64,000 nt of DNA from Polytrichum commune. Lineage: Eukaryota; Streptophyta; Polytrichopsida; Polytrichales; Polytrichaceae. Location of the stretch: assembly GCA_950295325.1 (NCBI GenBank), contig OX485809.1, forward strand, positions 21,080,001 through 21,144,000. Direction: 5' to 3'. Positions 1 through 12,640 of the stretch are shown here, piece after piece. Every line of letters starts with the position of its first letter. Position 1 is the first letter of the stretch. Both the position numbers and the translations under genes were made by a program. The notes below the pieces were generated by a model. It was not told where the DNA came from and searched no databases. It saw only the letters and a program-made list of their open reading frames with translations.

Positions 1-175
1 GATGAGACTGCATCGGTATGCGATCCAAGAGTAGAGGCGCCCATAGCCGATCCCTTAAGATATTTTGCGCCAGATCTAGAGAAATATAAGGCGGTGCAAA
101 TTTCTTCATGTAGGAAGATAGAAATCACAAGGACAACAATTTTTTTTAGGTGATTTTCTTCCTTGGATTAAAATT
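1..175 (-). repeat. Dispersed repeat, copy 1 (partner at 17060-17225)
   Basis: Read on the minus strand, this end of the window matches 17060-17225 on the plus strand: a shared stretch coding for DFYLPT, then a shared CTTAAG, then the block TATGGGCGCCTCTACTCT. The two copies are about 17 kb apart in opposite orientation. The copy at 17 kb lies just before a GC-rich block, so both may be ends of a larger element. The copy here is cut by the window edge. Confidence 0.6.
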
Positions 176-828
176 ATTGTGAAGCTAGAAGTTGGCCCGA
201 ACATATTACCAATGTGTAGAGTCTGTCATTAACGCTCATTCCTTCTTACTTTAGTACTCCAAACTAGGACATGTGTCATGACATTATTGATTGCAGCATG
301 ATCAAAATTCCAATACCCTATAGATTGCCGATGTGATCTTGATCAGGAACACACGCCTCTACTATGTTTCTCTCTCTCTCTCTCTACCCACAAAGTTACC
401 TCGAGGAGCTTGATGTTACGAGGCACACTCTAGCTTATAGGCGGGAGTGCTATCGCGATCCTCCAACCTTGATAATTCCTTATCGATGATGCTTATGGAA
501 AATTTGAGGTAATCCACGACATGTGGTCCGATGTGCAAGTTCACGAATCTCATTGTCAGGTGTCCAAAGTAGGCAACTCGGATAAGGATAATATGTGAGG
601 ATATATGGGAGACCCGACACATGCTTTAACTTATTCCGTCTCCAATACATATATGGGTATTCTCTATTTGTAGTGGATCCAATGATTCCTTTGTTCCTCA
701 CTCATGTTACTTATAGCTCACGAGCCTCGTAGGGATAGATATATCCACATGGATTCTTTATGCACGTGCCTCACCCATAAAGCACCGTGGCACGTAATTC
801 GAGAGTGAGGTGAGAGGGCTTTTAAAAC
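176..828. other. No gene seen; (TC)n microsatellite
   Basis: AT-rich sequence with a short (TC)n run near 368-385. The two small open frames here have no recognisable motif and no coding-like character. Confidence 0.6.
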
Positions 829-1156
829 CAAGGGCGGTGACCATGTAAGTGTGAGGGCCCTTGACTCTCATCCAAAGGATGTACGAATTGTTTGATTGGC
901 ACGATTTGTTGGATTTGCGTCAAGCCTGTTTCTTGGAGGTGGGCCTAACGCAAGTTCCGACAGACCAGGAAACATTATCCATAGTTTGTCATGTAAGACA
1001 TTCATGTAGACTTTTCATTCATGGTGACTTCTTTGGGCCCTTAGGCCCTCACTTTCTAGTTTGAAGTGAACTTGGACAAGTCTCGACCATTTCGACCAAT
1101 GAGAGATCTTAGAATGCAATGGTCACGGGTGTTCAGTCTCATGTGTGAAGTGGCCC
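829..1156 (+). mobile_element. Harbinger-like MITE, degraded copy (family with GGGCCACTTCACAC ends)
   Basis: The right end reads GTGTGAAGTGGCCC, the inverted form of the family terminus, and the interior shares long blocks with 43534-44123 (CTTGACTCTCATCCAAAGG; CTTGGAGGTGGGCC). The left terminus has decayed and no target-site duplication can be read. The small open frame at 861-1064 lies inside the repeat and is not a gene. Confidence 0.6.
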
Positions 1157-4100
1157 GAAGAGCCTGACCACACATTGTACACCAAACACTAACACAAAGG
1201 GGTGTTGAGCCGGGTGACATTGTTGTATAGGGGAATAGTCTCGTTAAATTCCCACATGTTCACTCTATACAAGCTCTATAAACGGTGGGTCCTGTGATTA
1301 TAACTAATATCATACAGTACACAAGGCTTTATGAAGAAATAGTTGAAGCTAAGATTCTGAGCTATTGATAACAAAGGAGTCATAACTCACCCCTCAAGAG
1401 TTTAATATTTGAAAGGGCGAAAGGCTTTAGAAGGGAGAGAGCACATCTAAATTGGTGATATTCAACAATGCATGGATGCATGTTAAATTTCTTTTGTATT
1501 GATAACTTGTAAACATACTCTTAAAAAATGGATTGGGTGCACGGATATGATATGCAACAAGTTAGCTTGGAGAGTAGGTTGTCTCTTTACCCATGCAAAA
1601 TATCTTGGGTCAAAATCTATTCACAAAATATAACATTCATCTGTATAGCAATCACAATATCTATCTATCTATCTATATATATATGTATATAGTTCATTTT
1701 TTATATTTAATATAAATATTCAATATAGTGTGGCATCCCTATAAATTAGTGTGGGATAACCTAATTGCACACATCATTGCATTTATTGGAGGGGTTAAGG
1801 TGAGGACACTTTCCATGAATTAGTCATGGTTAACAGAAGTGCATGTTTGTTAAGTTCCTAATTGAATACAAATGTTATTCTAATCATGTTCGTCATTGAG
1901 TGTGGAGTAGTTAATGAATTTGAAAGACGTAGTCCAATATACTTTAAGCGTATGTCTTTATGGTGTTTGTTCCTTAATCCTCACTATATATACCACACGC
2001 TAATCAAACATGGAGCCCTGATTAAGCAGAATAACTGAGTAACACATGAATACCTTATAAGAATGCTCAAAAATGTCCCCAACACGTTCACACCTTGTGA
2101 TGCTAGTCCCCCTTTCCAACGCAATTGTCAATCACAAAAATAATATCTTAGGTTCCATCCTACATGTTTTTGGGATTTGTAGGCCTCTAAAAGATCCATA
2201 TGAGGTACCACCTTTAGGGATATGCCACGCCCTGAAAGCACAATCGCACGCACTTTCTTGCAACACTTTTAAACCCTTATTACACTTATTAAAGATCCAA
2301 ACATAGTTTCAATGTTTCTTTAAAAGAAGGGTTTTCAAGTAACCATTTGCTCATGAATTTCTTCATCTCAATTGCACACGTATGGATTTAGTTTTTTTAA
2401 ATGCTTGTAGTCTCACTCGTAGTAATAATTGTTTCACATTTTATATATTATCAATGCAATACCCCTCTACAATCTAGGATAATTCCTAGTTGCGAAGCTC
2501 GCTTAAAGGGGAGATTAGTTAGAGCAAGTGTGAAATGGTCGATCTTGAGGTAAAACAAGAGAAATCAAGTGGCATGTGCCTTTTACACAATAAAGATTCC
2601 AAGGCGAGCAAAAGAATGTTCAAAGCCATTGGCTTGAGAGGAAATAGTAACAAGATATTGAACTCTCTACAATCTAAAGATACCATCTCAAGATTTTAAT
2701 ATGAGTGCTTGTGATAGACATACGCAAGGGTTCCATAAAGACATTGTGCAAGGCATGCATATCCAAAACATGAAACCCACATTGTGTATCATTGTTATAC
2801 ATTTGAAGCCCCCAAATGTCTGAATATGGTAGATACAACTAGGTTTGGGTGTATAAACCCTAAATTTTGTAAACATGGCAACAACGTTGAGCTCTAAACT
2901 TGAAAGCTCGAGTGTAAGGTGGGATATAGTGAACAAGCATGACTAAGAGGTTCATGGGCTATGCATATATATATATATATATCTCCAAGCTCTTAAGCTA
3001 TATAGTATAAAGGGACCCTAACTTGCCTTGTGGAGATTACTTAGGATTGTCGAGAGTTCAAGCTGATGTTTTGTGGGACCGAAGCCAAGGGGCTTGCGAG
3101 CATCTTTTGCATGTCATAGAATCTACTTTGTTTGAGACATTGTCCCCTCAATATCTCACTTTGAGCATCTCCACTCTACACTTGCTTGAACTATTAAGAC
3201 CTTTATAGCTTGAGCTTTAGATGAACGCTTGTCCAATCCATGTATCAAACTCCCATAAAGTTCACATTTGAGCATTTTGGGCCCTTTTACAAGACCCCTC
3301 ACTCCCTCTAATGTAATGGGGGCATGTGGCAAATGATGTTGATGGATAGATTGTCACAAATGATTCTAATCATGTCAAAGGTATTCCACAATGGATCCTT
3401 CAAGGGCACCATGTACGCAGTGTTAGCATGGTAACAAGTTCAACTACCATGGTTCGATGGAGGATGAGGCCTGCACCACTTGCAAGGTGGAGATAAGTCC
3501 CAATCGCTCAAATTATTGTGTTGATGCTCTTGAAAGCTTTAATACTACGTGGGTTCTAGTAAATAAGTGTTAACTTATGAGGCTCCCCACCAAAGAGAAG
3601 GTTTCTTTCTTTAAGACATCCATCGCTTTAGTGAAAAGGGTGCCATAGGTCTTGTTAGTATGTAAATTTAGGACCACACTACACCATTTGAGTATAACCC
3701 AACAACACTTTGGTGTTGGCATCATGTTGGCAAGATGATCATCAAATCGTGCCATAAGGAAGAACACGTGTTGGACATTCTCCATTTCTTAAGCATGTTG
3801 AAACCGTTATATAATGAATGGAAATACCTCCATTTTAAGAAAAAATATTTAAAGTTATCACGGATGAAATCGCCCATCATCCATGAATGTTGGATAAAAA
3901 TCTGGAGGGGTGAACTCAATGGTAAAGAATCAACATGACTTGAGAGGGTACGTTTGCCCCCCCCCCCCCCAACCCTTCCCCCCATGTACATTTGCAATTG
4001 ATATGAAAATTATGAAACATATACATACATATTAAACCATATGCATATTCTATGTAGAAACTGTATTTATTATGTGTTGACATGTTTTCTATAATTCCGT

Positions 4101-4450
4101 ATAGGGAAAATGAGACGTATCAACTTAAAATTTCACACAACTTCATAAGGTCACTTTTTGTTCTATTCAGTCAAATTTATTATACCAAATCAAAGAATTG
4201 CAACTAATGAGATACTACTCCAAAAACATTACCTCAAAAGAGGTCATGGTATTTGTAAAGGGGGGGGGGGGAGGGGTAATAGTATTATTTCCCACTTGTG
4301 TCATTTTGAATCTCTATATTGAGTGCACCCCCTTTGGATAAAAGTCCCCAAATATGGAATGAATGTGTTCAAATCTGGATGGAAATTGGTATTTTCATCC
4401 ATACATGGATTCATGCTTTGCCGTTAGTTTAGCTAACTTGGAAATTTGAA
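1157..4450. other. Long non-coding stretch; homopolymer and AT microsatellites
   Basis: No convincing gene. It holds (AT)n runs near 1666-1690 and 2965-2983, a run of about 14 C near 3957 and a run of 12 G near 4261. Around 1895-2010 the minus strand carries the same wording as 46880-46990 and 41560-41640, part of a widespread repeat. Open frames here are short and without motifs. Confidence 0.55.
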
Positions 4451-4454
4451 AAAG

Positions 4455-4545
4455 AAAAATCTAAAGGTGTGAACCCGGGACTTTGTTGCACCAAACCTTG
4501 AGTTGTACCAGTAGGCCATCACCCTTGGAGTGATGCAACTAGATT
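4455..4545 (-). mobile_element. Possible tRNA-derived SINE head
   Basis: On the minus strand TGGCCTACTGGTA (4506-4518) resembles a Pol III A box, and GGGTTCACACC (4466-4476) resembles a B box about 30 bp later. The order and spacing fit an internal tRNA-type promoter, but the sequence does not fold as a functional tRNA, so a SINE head is the more likely reading. No poly-A tail or target duplication was found. Confidence 0.4.
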
Positions 4546-4776
4546 ACTTTGGAAAACTTTATTTTGTTAGGTTGGATATGTGTTTTAGGTGGTTAATCTT
4601 TGAAGTTGAACAACTTTGGTTTAGTCGTAGCTGGCAAAACTTGTAGTCAGGATCGGACCTTGAAAATATACGTGTTATGATGAGATTGGATTATTTGTTG
4701 TATACATAAATATCATTGAAAGTTAATTCAATGACACAATTGGGAGGATTTATTTAATGTTTTACATATAAAAAGA

Positions 4777-4885
4777 ACCTTCACTTTGACCTCTTATTCC
4801 TTTCCATTTTTATATCCCAATCTTCTAGAACTTAACATGACAATTTTTGTGATTTGCAATAGCTAACCAAATTATACAACTTTTG
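4777..4885 (+). repeat. ~110-bp dispersed repeat, copy
   Basis: Shares the succession CTTCACTTTGA, a TCTTATTCC-type block, ACTT..CATGACAATTTTTGTGATTTGCAATAGCTAACCA with copies at 18829, 35309, 40985, 41187, 42420, 43070 and (reverse) 42113. It is diverged. The preceding words 'CACAATTGGGAGGA' also recur before other copies, so the real unit is longer. Confidence 0.5.
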
Positions 4886-4895
4886 ATTAGCTCCA

Positions 4896-6574
4896 AGGGG
4901 CAACAATGTTTGTGGAGTTGGAAGAGCCCACATTTGGAGATATATATACTTTATAATTTACATATTTAACTTCTTTCATTCATCTTAGTCATTCACACAT
5001 AGTAGGGTGGGGGGGTGGGGGGGGGGGGGAGGGTTGAATCCCAGTCTTATGAAGATCTTGCCCTTGGCAATGAATGAACATATTGGTATGATCTCCTAAA
5101 ACTATGAGGAAAATGGCTTTGGATACTTTGGATCCACATGCCATCTTCAAATCGGATTATAATCTAGACAATTCTCCCCACCAAATGGAACATACCCTTA
5201 AGTGCATCTAATAACTACATATTGGGCTACTTTTCATGATATCCTATAGTGTTTGTACAAGTGTTTCTTGGTACCGCCCATGGAATCATATTTCTATGCA
5301 TATTGTAATTGTTAGCTCCCATGAATGAACCCCATGCTATCATTAATCTAACATAGTTCCAAAAGTGTACCTTATGCCCCCCCCCCCTTTGCAACAATCT
5401 CCTGAGTCCTAAATTACATTTAAAGGTAGTTGCAAGTTGCCACAAATCACACTAAAACTTCTACAGTGTCCATTATTTTTTTACAATCAATTTTTTCAAG
5501 AAATAACTAGATAACTAAAACACCAAGATACCAAAATAACTTGATCTTTGATATGCTTATTTGAAAACATAGGATTTCCAACTTGATGAGAAAAGCCAAA
5601 GATATTAATGTCACCAACCTTGTTACTTTTCTCAAATAATGAAACATGTAACAAATTTATATTTGAAGTTCGAACCACTTCAAGGAACATGTTTTAAAGT
5701 TGTACCTAGATAACTTCAATCGGTTTGCTCTAGATGGTGTAGGAATGTTTTAGTTTAAAGTGCAAGAAAATAAACTAAGGAAAAAGAAAAGTTCGCTCTT
5801 GGCAACCACTTTTTGTCTTCTTAGACATTAGGGGTTTTTGAAATCATCTATTGGGATTTCAATGTAGGAAGGCTTGAAAGTTGGTATCTACTAGCATGGA
5901 CTAGAATATAAGCATCTATTTGAGCTCAAATTCTAAATTGACCTTTATTATTTCTTCTAAAAATTTTCTTGAATTTGTGAAGATACATCATCATGCAAAT
6001 TTGTAGAAGAAAACATACATGTGTTGGCAAGAGAGCAAAGAAAATACAATTGGCAATCGTGTGCATTGGGTAGGGATGCGTATTGACTAATTTAGAAGCA
6101 CTTACTTGGGTAAGGCAAGTACCAAAAATAAAGAACACAACCTCATTAAATATGAGAAAACAAATGTGGTTTCAATGACAAGAATTTTCTTCTCTCCTTT
6201 GTTATCCGTTTTTGGAAATCGATTGGGAAAGTGAAAGTGTAGTGACCTACATTTTAGCTTTAAAATGAAAAGTTCTAGATGTATTCACTCCAATTTCTAA
6301 ATCGGAGACCCTGAAGTATATCTTTATGGTGTTTAGTGCCACATACATTGTTTGCAAAGGGCCTAAACTAGATGCTTAGAGGTCTCAAAGTGTCACATTT
6401 GAAAATTGCCAATATAGCACTATTTGTTAGTTTAAACCCTAAAAAATTTACACTATGACATTTAGCATAGCACATTGGGATACTTGAAATGATAGCTATT
6501 CTTTTTAGTATGCAAAGGGAAGGTACTATTTACCATACTAACGACAATTGTCATGTGTTTGCTTGTTGAAACAT
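4896..6574. other. No gene seen; G and C runs
   Basis: AT-rich sequence with an interrupted G run near 5008-5032 and a C run near 5379-5391. None of the small open frames shows a recognisable motif. Confidence 0.55.
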
Positions 6575-6740
6575 TATTGAACATTCTCACGCCAAGATAT
6601 TAGTAAGCGCACTTGAACGCCAAGTGTCATGAGGTGACACTAATGGTGAAGTTGTTGGTCATTAGTGTAACCTAGCATATGCCTAAAAATAGGGTAAGTG
6701 AGATTATTATGCATGTGGCACTAAATACCATAAATGGTGT
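6575..6740 (+). repeat. ~150-bp dispersed repeat, copy 1 (partner at 33775-33925)
   Basis: Shares CCAAGATATTAGTAAG, GCACTTGAA, GTGTCATGAGGTGACACTAAT, ACCTAGCATA and CCATAAA in the same order with 33775-33925. The inner GTGTCATGAGGTGACAC is itself nearly palindromic. The origin is unknown; a small MITE is possible. Confidence 0.6.
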
Positions 6741-7249
6741 AGTCTAGTGGAACTCAATTGGAATGAATTGATACAACAATCACAACACATGTAGGGGATT
6801 TATTTTCACTTGAGCCCCTTCATCCATGATGGATGAGCTTGTGTAGACACCATGAACCCCCAAGCGGTGTACATGCAACACACATGTCTAGTCTTCAAGG
6901 ACAACTTACAGATATTCCTCTGTTTGCATGATACATGCATAAACGGGGGAGGTCTCTGGTTGTGGACACATAGGATGGATGTATTGAGGGGTTCATGATT
7001 GTGGTGGTACTTGGGCTGATATGATGTGGGGTTGTATAGCATGGTGTTAAATGGTATGGTTAGGATTGTATGGGTGTCAGCGTATTTGGTGAAACTCAAT
7101 TTTTGCAAATTGTCATCTTTGTGGTGGATTACAATTATTGTCATTATGTTTTAGAGCCCACCCACCGCAAGGTAGGCAATGAACCCCACCCTGCACCAAG
7201 GGGATATTTGAGCAGGGTAGAGCCAACGGGTTCAAATTCACGTCGGATT
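6741..7249. other. No gene seen
   Basis: A 112-codon minus-strand frame (6806-7144) crosses this stretch. It has no recognisable domain, and the upper part probably belongs to the decayed 3' tail of the neighbouring LINE. Confidence 0.45.
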
Positions 7250-7987
7250 GCCTGACGTTGGCTTTTCATTTCTTTTCTTTGATTGTGTTTTTGTTCTCTT
7301 TTGGATGCTAGCCTAGTCTTGTATATGGCTTATGTGACTACATTGAAGTCCGTTTTTACGCTATTCCTACTCCTTCCTATTTCGATGACTTGGCTAGCTT
7401 GGACAATCCAAAGAGGATGTCATGTTTGTGCGATGAATTGTATATGTAATTTTTTGGGGGCGTGTGAGTGGGGATGAGAATTATGTGTGTGTCATTATGA
7501 ATTTGCTTGAAAGTATGTTCATGTAGTTGGGTGTGGCACATGGTGGTTGTTATTGGGGTTTGGGCTTTTTAGGTTTTTTTTGGTAGCAAAGTACTTCCGT
7601 CTCAACATCTTTGTGTTGATGGTCATAGGAAGTTGGCCATATAGAGTGACTTTTTTTAAGGCTAAATTTTTATATATCCTAAAGCCATTTTATTCTCGTG
7701 AGGGGTATAGTGACTATGTATGCTCCAGTTTGATCAAATATGTGGATTTTTGAGCTATGATTTGTATAGTAGGTTTGTTAGTGAGGATGTCATTGTCATG
7801 GTTGTGTTCTTTGTTGGAGAGTGTTAGATTGGGGGTGTTGATTGGGGTCTAATGACTTATGTGTCTTTAATTTGGGTGAACTTGTTGTGGTTAGTTTTGT
7901 TAAGTTTGTTAATTAGCATTATGTTGTGGTCAAGTGTGATATTGTCAGGGTTGAGTAGTTGAAAATTTTCTTCCCATTTGTGGTGGT

Positions 7988-8371
7988 ACACAAAAATATG
8001 ATATTCAGTGTCACCAATTCTAATTGTCTTGCTTAATAATGATTGTAAATCGTAGTATAGTGACACCAACACTAAATGTTAACCCAACATTATTTGTCAT
8101 TCCTTGTAGATTTTTGGGGGATTATAGATTTACGGTGTTGCAATTACTATTACTTACCAATTTTTTTTTCATTCAAATTTCAATCATCCATGACAATATT
8201 TCATCACAAGTTGCTGACAAGATAAGGTAAGGTTTTGGCCAACGGATGAATTCATCCATCATCCATGACAGTATTTGCAAACTTATTCATAAGAAGTGCC
8301 ATCCTAAAAGTTTCCATAGTCACAAAAAATACCATATTACAATGTATGGTAATATGATATTTAGTGTAGTG
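7988..8371 (+). mobile_element. CACTA-like MITE, copy 1, nested at the LINE 3' part
   Basis: The right end is TAGTGTAGTG and the left end carries AATATGATATTCAGTGTCACC, forming an imperfect inverted repeat of the type CACTACACTAAATATCATATT. The interior (AACCCAACATTATTTGTCATTCC, GTTGCAATTA, ATCCATGACAATATTTCATC) is shared with 16372-16747, 40432-40746 and 61592-61996. LINE-derived sequence lies on both sides, so this MITE inserted into the LINE. No target duplication was confirmed. Confidence 0.65.
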
Positions 8372-9449
8372 TGTGTGAGATGCCATTGGGATAGGGTAGT
8401 AGGTTTTTAAGGCTTTAGTTCCCCATTTATCTTTCCTTGTAGTGATTTTGGTATTAACAATGGTGTGAATTAATTTACCACTTGTTTATGTAGTTTGGGG
8501 AGTAGGATTTACTGTGGGGTGGGTTCTAAGGGGTGTTGTTATCTTGATTTGGGTTGTATGTAGGGGAAGTTAGTTGTTGGGAAAGAGGTTGGAGGCTTGT
8601 TGTAGGGCTTCTTTTATGAGTTTTGATGATGCTTTATATTTCTATCAAAATTCCTGAGGTGTGAGGATTGATTTCATGTTTGGGTGTTGGATTTGTTGTA
8701 TAGTGGTGATGTTGTACATGTATAGGTTATTGAGGTAATTTTTAGGGTTTACTTGTTGTTCTTAAGTAAGTACTATGAATGTGGGCGTGTTGTGCCATAT
8801 TGTCTCCATTGGGGTTCTTGTGAGGGGGGATTCTTTACTAGTGATGTTAATGTGGATTTCGTATTCTCTATCAAGCATGAACATGGTATAGTGATAGGTG
8901 ACATGGAGCATGCTTGATATTTGAGTGTTGGGAAGATGAGTGGATCCTTTGTATCTTGCAAGTATGTGTTTTTTATAGGCCTTGGTATATTTTACCAAGT
9001 TATCCTTTGGTCATTTAGTGCTCAAATACGTTGCTAGCCTATGCAATTTACGCAGTCTTGTAGTAGTGAGGTGGTGTAGATTTTGAAATCTTCTAGTGGA
9101 AGGTGGTTGCATACATCTTTGGTTAGTTTGTTGAGAATTTTATCTAGATTTTTAATGTCTAGTTTGAAGATGGAAACCAAGTTATAGGCATATGCGATTC
9201 TTGGCTTTAAGACAATATTACGCATATGTAATTTTGTTTGATGGTAGCCAAGGATGCTTTGCATTGTTTTTGGGCTTTTTATGTGGTAATGTCTTTTTGT
9301 AATATCTATATGAGCGATGGGACTCAATGTAGACCTAGGTATGTGTATGGTTTGTTTTGTGATAATAAGGGGAAGTCTTTTCCTTTGTATCCTAATGTGG
9401 TGAGCTTGGATGGAGGCTTTGAGTGTGGCATGTCTTAGTTTGGATTTGT

Positions 9450-11578
9450 CTAGGCACTAAGTTAATGTTTTTTTCTTTTTGTTAGGCTTCAAACTCACCC
9501 AAAGAAACAATCTAGGGAATTAGGTCTCAAGGAAGACCGAGCTAGTGTCTATACGGATCAATGTCACATTGGATTAAGGATTCTCATTACAATCTAGGTT
9601 TTTTTTATGCCTTTGTTTCTTCTTTATTAAACCTAATCTCCACTCTCATGGTTCACTATGCTTTCTTAGTCATGTGTGATTCAATCCTATATGTGTGTGG
9701 ACTTCTATCACTCTAAATTCATCTTCTCGATTAGTCATGAAGCTCAAAAGCTTGGTAGTCAATGGCTCATTGTTAAGATAATGTATGGGGTAATGTCTTT
9801 TGAGTAACTGCATCGTCTTTAATTGCCATGAATTATGTTTGTGATAGTATCAATTTTTATTCATTTTAATTAACTTACAATCATCATGTCAAACTTCACA
9901 ATTGTAATCACCACCTTCATCTTTGGTGGACCTGGCAACTTATCTCTAGATTTAACCATGTATATTAACTTAACATCAACACATCATCAAGATTGCCTAT
10001 ATCCTTTGTTTATATGCTCTTAGTCTATCTTGCGCACAAAAACGATATTTACTAGTTATCCAATTACTTCGGCAAGTTAAAGTCTTTCTTTTTTTAGGTG
10101 ATGTCTTTGGCATTTCATAGCCTGCCCAAAGTAATTTCATACTTCGTCACCACTGCATGTGGTCTTTGATTTTATCCAACAAGGTGCAATACACCTTAAC
10201 TTGTCTATGTTCTATTAGTATATGGGAATGTCCTTTCTCTAGGTTGAATCTCAACTTTTGACATGGCTGTGGCATGTCAATTCTGATGATCGTTCTACCT
10301 GTCACAAACCTCTCTTAGTTACTTTCTTTCTCTAGGGCTACTTACCTAACTCTCAACATAGGGTTTGGCTATGGCCTATCAAACTTATTTAGTCATGACT
10401 GTGCCCAATGCATGCCTCTTCCTATCTCGCTCACACTTGGCGATTCACTCTTCTCACATGCTATGGCCTTTCTCAAGCATCTCAGCTCCTTCTCACTCTT
10501 ATTCAATATCGTTTCTTCCTTGGCTAATTGCCTTCTTGATCAATAATGGAGAATTGACCTCTTAATCAATTTTCCGAGACTATTGCTCTAACTTACATGT
10601 TCTTGGCTAAGTACATGCACTTACCTCTCCTAGGCTAAGTGCGTGTTTCAAAATTATTGCCTAATAAACTTGATCTCATCTTTTTTTCTTTTTTTCATAT
10701 TCCTTTTATTTGTCAAAACGTTTCTTAGGTAACTTGACTTTGCCAATCAGTGGCCTCATTCAAACTTGCTCTCGGTCTCACACTTTATTGGTCTCTTGCC
10801 AAAGATTTTTTTGCCTTCAGTAAACGCACAAACTTCAATTAACTACTTGCACAACTGGCATACAGTTGCATATTTCTAAAAGGTTATTGCCCTCTATATT
10901 CCCCAATCACTCTTCACTTCCCAAGTCAAGATAAGTGAAACATCTCTCATGTCTACTACCATCACTCTCTCATGAGTGACACCATTTCTCACTGCATCCA
11001 ATTGACTCTTTCTCTCAACCTATTGCGATAACTTAATTGTAATCAACTTCGGTTCTTAGACTCTTAAACCAATCCATCTCAATCACCTTCTTGGCAGTTT
11101 ACTTGCCTACTTCAATGCTAATAGATATTGCCATCAAACACTCAAGACAACACTTTCATTTCAAAGAATATTACAACAACAATCAATTTCCCATTTTAAA
11201 GATACCAAGACAATTGCACCAATGTCTTACTCATTTGATCTCATTTTCAGAGTTTGGAAAGTTTGAGAACCCAAATCACTTAGTTATACTAGTCTATGAT
11301 CACTTCTCTCAAGCATGGCACTTGAAGAAGAATCGGTCCCCATACTCAATCATTGAGTTTTCAGCACCTACAGTCTATCGCTACTCTACGTTGAGACTAT
11401 GTAAGATTTTGCGTTAAGATAGTAGCCTCTCCTTTCTAGCCGACCTTATCCTTATTCCCCTGAGAGGGAACAGAAGGTGGTTACCAGCAATAGCCGTCCT
11501 AAGTGGCTATGTCCGATATCACTAAGGATGGAGCATAACTGCCATTTGCCGGATAAAAAAGTAATTAAGTTGAAAAAC
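9450..11578. mobile_element. 2.1 kb insertion of unknown type splitting the LINE reverse transcriptase
   Basis: LINE protein similarity stops at about 9445 and resumes at about 11580 on the other side, so the piece between was inserted into the RT gene. It is pyrimidine-rich on the plus strand, unlike the flanking T/G-rich LINE. CTAGGC occurs at both junctions and may be a short target duplication. I see no terminal repeats, RT or transposase in it. A 108-codon frame at 11091-11417 has no motif I recognise. Confidence 0.5.
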
Positions 11579-12640
11579 TGCCATCTTTGGCTAGGCTATG
11601 GCTAGAAAACTTAGTCTACAAGCATCCAATGATTGCACATTTGGCTAAGTTAAGGTCAAGATGGGCCCAATTTGAGAATTTATGGAGTTTGTTGATTTAT
11701 GGTTGGATGTGTGCAATGTTTTCTTTATTGATGGCTAGGTCATCTGCATATGTAATCGTGTTGCAAGTGGTTGACGATGTGTGGAAGTAGTAGCCAATGT
11801 TGTCTTTTCTAGCCATTTTACTAATGGGTCTAGGAAGGTTATAAATAGGTACGGGTTGAGTGTCTACTTGAATTGTGTCTCTGCTAATTTTGACTGGGGT
11901 TTGTGTTTTTTGCCATAGTTGACTAGGAGTGTGCTTAGTGTGCTAGCATAAAGTTTGTGTAATATGATGGCTAGAGCTATTGGCATGTAATTGGTGAGTA
12001 AGATTGGGTCATCCTTTTTTTGTAGTTGTATTGTCTTGCTATGTTGCTAGTAGCTTGGGATGCTTCAGTGTTGATAGAATTGTTGAAAAAAATGGAAGAG
12101 CATGCCACGGAAAGTAATTTGAAGGACTTTTAATATTTCATTTTGTATGTTGTCTTGGCCTAGGCTTTGAGTCTCACTATTTTTTCTATTAAGGTTGTCG
12201 ACGTACGTTTATTGTGAGAAACCATTTGAGATTTTGTGGGTGTTGATGCCTTTTTTCTTCTTTCTAGAATGTAGTTGGAAAGGGTCATGTTATGGGTGTT
12301 TACGGATGGCACACTGGAGGGTGGTGGGTGGTCACATATTAGAGCTTGGTATTTGAGTGATTTTTTTGTCGTGAGTATTGGATTTCATGGGCTATGTTCA
12401 TTGCGTTGGTTAGTATACAATTATTCTCATCTTTGAGGCATTTGAGAAAACGCTTAGAAACCTTTGAGGCTTCAACCAACGCACCTTTTGTGTAAATCCG
12501 CCACATAGATCCTCGCATCATAAGTTGGAACTTCCCTAAGTTTCCCATAGCTTCTTCCAAGTTCCAAGCGATAGAGCAGCAAGCTCCCTGAGGCAATTGA
12601 GACTTGGCAAGCAATAATGGATTTGGACTTTGGACGAGAT

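Larger units (their letters stand above)
7250..12640 (-). mobile_element. LINE (restriction-like-endonuclease type), decayed and interrupted
   Basis: Non-LTR retrotransposon relic on the minus strand, broken by many frameshifts and stops. Reading from high to low coordinates: a pre-RT region (12614-12339, LKDENNCILTN then a PPSS linker); the first reverse-transcriptase block with GQDNIQNEILK, then KKDDP and NYMPIALA; the catalytic YADDLAI (YADD at 11750-11739); then the WAHLDLNLAKCAIIG block. After a 2.1 kb insert the same protein resumes at about 9440 with DFPLLSQNKPYTYLGL and the thumb region LKPRIAYAYNL. Near the 3' end HDILFGL and QVIEIG with a later KREQKH stretch resemble the PD-(D/E)xK endonuclease core of RLE-type LINEs, and no AP-endonuclease lies upstream. 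About 2.8 kb of LINE remains once inserts are removed. Confidence 0.75.

Noticed and set aside
3957-4275. C run and G run as ends of another CTCGGGG element
   Set aside because: The order is C first and G second, opposite to the family's outward-in orientation; no CTC or GAG caps and no 8-bp flanking duplication.
7160-7260. SINE suggested by GGTTCAAATTC
   Set aside because: No convincing A box upstream, and the stretch lies in the probable LINE 3' tail.
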